This document shows, piece after piece, positions 39,653-44,064 of a DNA stretch of 44,064 nt. The position numbers and the translations under genes were made by a program. How positions within the stretch are numbered: position 1 is the first letter of the stretch; every line of letters starts with the position of its first letter. Below the pieces are notes generated by a model. That model saw only the letters and a list, made by a program, of their open reading frames with translations. It was not told the origin of the DNA and did no database searches. The stretch covers positions 1-44,064 of IMG/VR virus record IMGVR_UViG_3300046004_001078. One strand, 5' to 3'. The DNA comes from a virus.

Positions 39653-39924
39653 TAGCAGCATTAATTGTAAACGCTTTGTACATCTTTGGGCTAAAGGCTG
39701 CAATGGGTGACGGCATGATACTAGGGTTTGTACCTACCAAGCTACAAAGTTTACCAGAGTGGCTAAAAATGCCCTTGTTTAGCTGTCCTATTTGCATGGC
39801 TAGTATTCATAGTTATGTAGGTTTTGCTTACATAGGTGCAAGTATTGAAACCTTGTTAATTATGCCTTTTTACATTGTTATGCTGGCAGGGTTAAACTTT
39901 ATTGTAATAAATTTATTAGATTAA
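39649..39924 (+). CDS. Membrane protein with CPIC motif
   Basis: A 91-residue protein with hydrophobic segments at the N-terminus (IAALIVNALYIFGLKAAM) and at about residues 54-88, and FSCPICMAS between them. Similar small CPxC membrane proteins occur in Bacteroidetes phages; function unknown. It does not look virion-associated despite its place in the tail operon. Confidence 0.6.
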   Translation: MIAALIVNALYIFGLKAAMGDGMILGFVPTKLQSLPEWLKMPLFSCPICMASIHSYVGFAYIGASIETLLIMPFYIVMLAGLNFIVINLLD

Positions 39925-39935
39925 ACACTAAGACA

Positions 39936-40133
39936 ATGATGGACTTTAAACCAATATCACAATACGAACCAAAAGAAGGTGATATAATACTTGGAAAAAA
40001 TAGCGAAACATCTTTTAATGTGCTTTACGTTAAAAGTGGCTATTCAAAAAATCAATTAAATTTGGTGGGGTACGATGGCAATTTATACCTAGCCCCAAAG
40101 CAATATTTAATGATTAAAGAATCTACCCAATGA
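39936..40133 (+). CDS. Small hypothetical protein
   Basis: A 65-residue protein (FKPISQYEPKEGDIILGKN, NVLYVKSGY), probably a small beta barrel. Starts ATGATG, so the first methionine may be at 39936 or 39939. Coupled by ATGA to the chaperone gene. Not recognised. Confidence 0.55.
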   Translation: MMDFKPISQYEPKEGDIILGKNSETSFNVLYVKSGYSKNQLNLVGYDGNLYLAPKQYLMIKESTQ

Positions 40134-40807
40134 TAGCCTACCTATACAAAAACAACGAATGGTTTAGAGCCAAAGTAAATAAGCTATGGCATTATAAAGG
40201 CGATACCCTTAAAGGCACGGAGTTTGCGTTTGTAGACGCACAAGGGCGCAAGTATTTTAAGTTTATTGATGACATGGATATTCCTGTTATCCGTAAAGGT
40301 CAAATACAACTATTCCTAACCGAACTATCAAGGGGGCTAGACAGCAACGAAACGGCTATGTTCTTAGATAACATGGAGAAACAAATTGAAGCAGCTTTGG
40401 CAATGCCTAAGAACGTAGCAGGGGTATCTAAGTACCTTGCAAGCCTATCGCATATAGTAGGGGAAATGAAACTACGCAAAGACAATATTTTGCACCCTAC
40501 CTTGTTAATGGATATGGCTGCAATAATGTTTATTCGTGAGGATGAAAACCCGTTTGAGTTTGACCGCAAGATACACAACGAAAAGGTAGAAACATTCACC
40601 AACGATGTAAGCGAAAGGATAGGGCTATACGATTTTTTCGTGCAAGCCAAGTTGAACGCATACATACCGTATTTAGAACAGTTGACGCAAGACTTCAAGG
40701 GCTTGTATCAGTATCTGAAAATGAAGATAGAAGCGGAGAACTTGGCAATCGAGACATACTATGGTACAGAGCCGAACTATACACACAAGGAAACAACCAA
40801 GAAATAG
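40130..40807 (+). CDS. Tail assembly chaperone, zero-frame product
   Basis: A 225-residue helical protein directly before the tape measure, the usual place of the tail assembly chaperone (lambda gpG type). The zero-frame gene contains the canonical slippery heptamer T TTT TTC at 40633-40639, and the -1 frame stays open from 40564 to 40959. The chaperone keeps the tape measure soluble while tail tube subunits are recruited. Confidence 0.65.
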   Translation: MIAYLYKNNEWFRAKVNKLWHYKGDTLKGTEFAFVDAQGRKYFKFIDDMDIPVIRKGQIQLFLTELSRGLDSNETAMFLDNMEKQIEAALAMPKNVAGVSKYLASLSHIVGEMKLRKDNILHPTLLMDMAAIMFIREDENPFEFDRKIHNEKVETFTNDVSERIGLYDFFVQAKLNAYIPYLEQLTQDFKGLYQYLKMKIEAENLAIETYYGTEPNYTHKETTKK

Positions 40808-40959
40808 AATTACTATCACTAGCCAATGGCGACCCGTTGGTATTTGATAGGATTAAACGAATGACAGTAAACGAGTGGCTAAACTTAGTGATATATGGCT
40901 TTAGAACAAGTAACAGTAGAGTACAACCTAGCGTTGGAGAAAGCAAAAGCCCAGTTTGA
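40639..40959 (+). CDS. Tail assembly chaperone, -1 frameshift extension
   Basis: In the -1 frame relative to the gene at 40130 the sequence is open from 40564 to a TGA at 40957-40959, past the zero-frame stop. It encodes WYRAELYTQGNNQEIELLSL, then FDRIKRMTVNEWLNLVIYGF, a protein-like segment that lacks its own early start codon. A slip at T TTT TTC (40633-40639) would give a fusion of about 276 residues (lambda gpGT type). The slip could occur later at a non-canonical site, since the zero frame also looks coding up to its end. It overlaps the tape measure start by 65 bases. Confidence 0.62.
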   Translation, partial: RASQVERIHTVFRTVDARLQGLVSVSENEDRSGELGNRDILWYRAELYTQGNNQEIELLSLANGDPLVFDRIKRMTVNEWLNLVIYGFRTSNSRVQPSVGESKSPV

Positions 40960-43528
40960 GGCGTTTGTTAAAACCGTACAGCAGGGTGAAAAGAAAGTAG
41001 TGGAAGGTGCAGTTACCACAAGCAAAACCATTACGGCAGAGGAAGAAAAAGCACATAGTAAGCGCAAAGCCATTAGAGCGCAAGAAGAACAACAATTAAC
41101 CGAAATCCAAAAGAAACGAAAGAAAGCATATTCACCCGATGAAATAGTACAATACAACAAAACAATAGAAGAAACTAGCAAGCGTGTAAAAGCGGTAACA
41201 TCTGAAACGCAAAATCTTGAAAAGGGCAACGGCAACCTAATTACAAGTTTTAGAAGTATTGCAGGTGCGGTGGGTATTGCTTTTGGTATTCAAGAATTAT
41301 TAGCGTTTGGTAAAGAACTTGTGCAATTAGGATATAAATCACAAGGCGTAACAAAAGCCTTTAATGCTATTGCAAGTTCGCAGGATTTGGGGGCATTAAG
41401 AGCATCAACAGGATTTGCGGTAAGTGACCTGCAACTAAAGCAGTTAGCGGTTAAGGCAAACACTTTTAAAATATCACTTGAAACATTACCTACCTTATTA
41501 AAGTTTGCTACAATTAGGGCATCGGAAACAGGACAAGAAGTTGATTATTTGGTTGACTCAATTATTACTGGCATTGGTAGACAATCACCATTGATATTGG
41601 ATAACTTAGGTATTTCGGCTATTGAGTTACAACAAGAATTTAGGGCAACAGGAGATTTTGCATTAGCAGCGGCAAATATTATTGACCGTGAATTGGCTAA
41701 CTCAGTCACAAGTATAGACGATGCAACTAACGCAATGCAAAGGTTAAACGCAAAGTTTGAAAACTTTAAGGAAACCGCTGGCAATGCACTTGTTAAGCAG
41801 CTAGATGAAATAAGCACTATATTTGGCAGTAACATTTCATTGATTGATAAATACGGGGCTTCGCTTAATTATTTGGGGCAAGCAGTACCTTCATTGGCGT
41901 TCCTGCAATTTATAGGGGACAATGAAAAGCTATATAAGTCAATATTAGAAACAGAAGCGGCACTAGCAAAGTACAATCAAGAAATACAAAACACTTTAAC
42001 CGTAACGGGCGACACCGAAACAAAAATACAGCAGTTAGTTCAGATATTGACTATGCTGGATAAGTTGGTAGCGTCTAATGCGGAAGCTTTTGGATTTGCA
42101 GCGTTAGCCGTTCAACACTACGAAAAGCAATTAAATGAGTTGCAAAACCAAGCCCCCGTAGAAGTTACCGAAACGCTAAAATCTTTAAATGAAGAATTAT
42201 CTTTGTTAAAAGACCAATTTGAAAACACCGATATTAATAGCCCGTTATTTAGAACTTTACAAGCGGAAATTAAAGACCTTGAAGCAAGGATAGAAAGCAT
42301 TACCAACCCAACCAATAAAGGCAGTATTGCGTACTTTGAAGCGCAACTAGCCAAACTAGAGGAACGCTTAAAGAACGCCACAGGCATTGAAAAGATAAAA
42401 GACCTAGAGCATGAAATTTACTTACTAGGTGTTAGGATTGCATCAATGAAAAACCTTGACACGGTATTAGGTTCGGAAATAATAGACAACAGCGTACCAA
42501 CTGACATTGATGCAGCCAACGCAGCAGCCATAAGGTTAATTGAAAGTTTGCAGCTACTTAACGATGTTCAGTTAAACGAACTTAACAAAGAACTTGACAA
42601 GACTAGCAAAGAGTTAACTGACTTAGCTACCCAAGTTACAGATGACTTATGGGATGAGTTTAAAGCTGGCATAGACAGCGCACGGCAAAAGCAAGAAGAG
42701 TTTAACTCTATACTAACGAGTAGCGTAACTACCTTAGTAGGGGACTTAACAGGCTTATTTAGTGCTATTGGAGCGCAACAAGATGAAGCAATTAACCGCC
42801 AACTAGAAGGTGAAAAAACAAGAGCACAAGAGCACTACGATATTATGCGTGGCATTTGGCAAGCGCAACTCGAAAACGGGCAAATAACAAAAGAGGAATT
42901 ATTTAATCAAGAAACTGCATACAACGAAAAGATTAACGCACTTGAAGCAAGGCAAGCGGAAGTAAGACGCCAGCAGTTAAGGAAACAAGCCATTGCGGAA
43001 AAAGCAAACGCTTCGTTTCAGTTGATTATTGGTACTACAACAGCCGTAGCAAAGAACTTAGCGAACCCCCCTGCTATTATTGCTATCTTAGCATTGGCAG
43101 CGGCACAACTAGCGGTAATTGCAGCTACACCGATACCAGAATTTGCAAAGGGTGTGGTAGGTTTGCAAGGTGCTGGAACGGAAACAAGCGATAGCATACA
43201 CGCCAAACTATCCAAAGGTGAAAGCGTAATAACCGCCAAAGCAACACGGGCTAACAAAGATGCGTTAACCGCAATGAACAATGGAGAGTACGAGAAGTTC
43301 GTAACGCAAAAATACATTATGCCAGCGTTGGAAGTAAGACGGGAAAAGCAACGTAATAGCTTTGCCGAAAACATATCAAGGTCAATGCAATCCAGTACTT
43401 ATGACGACAGCCTGTTAATACACGAAACACGTAAAAACAAAGCTGTTAGCATTAGGAATGCAGACCAAATAGGCAAAGCCACCGCACGGGAAATGAATAA
43501 ACAAAGCTACTTTAAAAACAGGGTATGA
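40895..43528 (+). CDS. Tail tape measure protein
   Basis: An 877-residue, helix-rich protein with coiled coils (residues 35-110, 410-510, 660-700), a hydrophobic region near 118-138 (SFRSIAGAVGIAFGIQELLAF) and a second near 705-745 (AIIAILALAAAQLAVIAATPIPEFAKG). AKLSKGESVITAKATRANKDAL at the end is typical of tape measures. It sets tail length and may form the channel in the host membrane. By the usual 1.5 angstrom per residue rule the tail would be near 130 nm; this is only an estimate. Confidence 0.9.
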   Translation: MALEQVTVEYNLALEKAKAQFEAFVKTVQQGEKKVVEGAVTTSKTITAEEEKAHSKRKAIRAQEEQQLTEIQKKRKKAYSPDEIVQYNKTIEETSKRVKAVTSETQNLEKGNGNLITSFRSIAGAVGIAFGIQELLAFGKELVQLGYKSQGVTKAFNAIASSQDLGALRASTGFAVSDLQLKQLAVKANTFKISLETLPTLLKFATIRASETGQEVDYLVDSIITGIGRQSPLILDNLGISAIELQQEFRATGDFALAAANIIDRELANSVTSIDDATNAMQRLNAKFENFKETAGNALVKQLDEISTIFGSNISLIDKYGASLNYLGQAVPSLAFLQFIGDNEKLYKSILETEAALAKYNQEIQNTLTVTGDTETKIQQLVQILTMLDKLVASNAEAFGFAALAVQHYEKQLNELQNQAPVEVTETLKSLNEELSLLKDQFENTDINSPLFRTLQAEIKDLEARIESITNPTNKGSIAYFEAQLAKLEERLKNATGIEKIKDLEHEIYLLGVRIASMKNLDTVLGSEIIDNSVPTDIDAANAAAIRLIESLQLLNDVQLNELNKELDKTSKELTDLATQVTDDLWDEFKAGIDSARQKQEEFNSILTSSVTTLVGDLTGLFSAIGAQQDEAINRQLEGEKTRAQEHYDIMRGIWQAQLENGQITKEELFNQETAYNEKINALEARQAEVRRQQLRKQAIAEKANASFQLIIGTTTAVAKNLANPPAIIAILALAAAQLAVIAATPIPEFAKGVVGLQGAGTETSDSIHAKLSKGESVITAKATRANKDALTAMNNGEYEKFVTQKYIMPALEVRREKQRNSFAENISRSMQSSTYDDSLLIHETRKNKAVSIRNADQIGKATAREMNKQSYFKNRV

Positions 43529-43728
43529 ACTGGATAAAGAAAAAGTTTCACCAATGGTTTATGTGTAAGCACAATTGGCAGGCAATAGGTAAAGAAAGAC
43601 TATGCCATTACGATGACTTTATGTTTGTTTTTCAAAAACATAAATGTTTAAATTGTGGACTAACTAAAGATAGGCACATGACTCAATCGGAATGGAACAA
43701 GGAATGTAATAAAAGATTTGGGCTATAA
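43525..43728 (+). CDS. Small zinc-site protein behind tape measure
   Basis: A 67-residue basic protein: WFMCKHNW, then LCHYDD, then KHKCLNCGLTKDRH. C14, H16, C53 and C56 could hold zinc. It overlaps the tape measure stop by ATGA. Short proteins of this type are often found at this place in Bacteroidetes phages; function unknown. Confidence 0.6.
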   Translation: MNWIKKKFHQWFMCKHNWQAIGKERLCHYDDFMFVFQKHKCLNCGLTKDRHMTQSEWNKECNKRFGL

Positions 43729-43732
43729 AATT

Positions 43733-44064
43733 ATGCCAGCAATAGAATTTTTGATACCAGTAGATGTATACGCCTGCAAGGTTAGGGTAGTTGTTACTGA
43801 CGACAGAGAAAAGACATACAAAAAGCACAATTTAACACCTAGAAATGGGTTAGCCGTTTGCTATTTTAAGCAAAGCCCAAATGAAGAATTATGTTTAATT
43901 TTGTTTGATAATGATAAAATTGAGCCTAACCATATTGTACATGAGTGTATTCATGCAGCCGTACATATTTTAGATTGTGTTGATGTAAAGTTGGATGCAA
44001 ATAATGACGAGCCATTAACCTATTTAGCTACTTATTTATTTAGTAAAATAATGGATAAGACTTT
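43733..44064 (+). CDS. HExxH metallopeptidase-like protein, N-terminal part (continues at 1-152)
   Basis: This is the first 110 residues of a 118-residue protein that crosses the contig junction. HIVHECIHAAVHIL (H70, E71, H74) is an HExxH zinc motif, and NDEPLTYLATYL further on may give the third ligand, as in small phage proteins with HE--H and E-AYL--YL. The catalytic role is unproven. It lies between the tape measure and tail-tip genes, so it may process or be part of the tail tip. Start ATG at 43733, 4 bases after the previous stop. Confidence 0.75.
   Translation, partial: MPAIEFLIPVDVYACKVRVVVTDDREKTYKKHNLTPRNGLAVCYFKQSPNEELCLILFDNDKIEPNHIVHECIHAAVHILDCVDVKLDANNDEPLTYLATYLFSKIMDKT
43938..44064. 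repeat. Terminal direct repeat (second copy)
   Basis: Exact copy of bases 1-127; see that entry. For any count of genome length or genes this copy should be dropped. Confidence 0.93.

Noticed and set aside
1-44064. Prophage or temperate phage
   Set aside because: No integrase, repressor or attachment site was recognised, and the genome closes as a circle.
1-44064. tRNA genes and CRISPR arrays
   Set aside because: No cloverleaf with a T-loop consensus and no regularly spaced repeats were noticed by eye; a tRNAscan-SE or array-finder run was not possible.

Overview
The window is one complete, circular tailed-phage genome. Bases 1-127 are identical to bases 43938-44064, so the unique circle is 43,937 bp, and one gene runs across the junction (43733 to the end, then 1-152). 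Every recognised gene is on the + strand and most neighbours overlap by 1-20 bases. The promoters (TTTG, about 19-20 bases, then TAnnTTTG), the absence of purine-rich ribosome sites, and families such as DUF3127 and DUF1376 point to a Bacteroidetes host. A tape-measure protein with a preceding frameshifted chaperone, and no contractile sheath gene seen, suggest a siphovirus. No integrase, repressor, tRNA or CRISPR was recognised, so a virulent life style is likely.

Layout, starting from DNA packaging: small and large terminase with an HNH nuclease between them (36424-39262); tail module with small proteins, tail assembly chaperone with a -1 frameshift, tape measure, small zinc-site proteins and tail-tip protein (39281-2323); adhesin and fibre genes (2380-5583); a run of three glycosyltransferase-like genes and one methyltransferase-like gene (5584-8061); a probable major tail protein (8196) followed by a fourth glycosyltransferase; then portal, MuF-like protein, scaffold, major capsid protein and neck genes (9652-18236), the last fused to a repeat and propeller-like decoration; lysis genes with holin candidates, amidase and an overlapping spanin-like pair (18405-21991), closed by a strong terminator. 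The second half (22205-36380) holds small accessory genes, a DUF3127 OB-fold protein, a Sak4-like ATPase, a helicase-methyltransferase fusion, small nucleases, zinc-site proteins, two DUF1376 proteins and DnaB helicase.

The most interesting material is non-coding. (1) A structured leader of about 75 nt occurs twice, immediately before the probable major tail gene (8196) and the major capsid gene (13647). Three helices and a possible pseudoknot are kept by compensatory changes. (2) Another leader (about 31677-31797) has two hairpins whose loops are perfectly complementary over 7 nt, with the second held inside a terminator-like stem that ends just before a DUF1376/GIY-YIG fusion gene. (3) Two more structured RNAs and an exactly repeated hairpin surround a small gene behind dnaB (34542-35137). 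(4) Promoters fall into two sequence classes: structural promoters carry a TTTAGA-N4-TCTAAA palindrome, early-region promoters carry a TTGCG-type upstream box. Several genes start 4-6 bases after the TAnnTT(T/A)G box and so probably make leaderless mRNAs.
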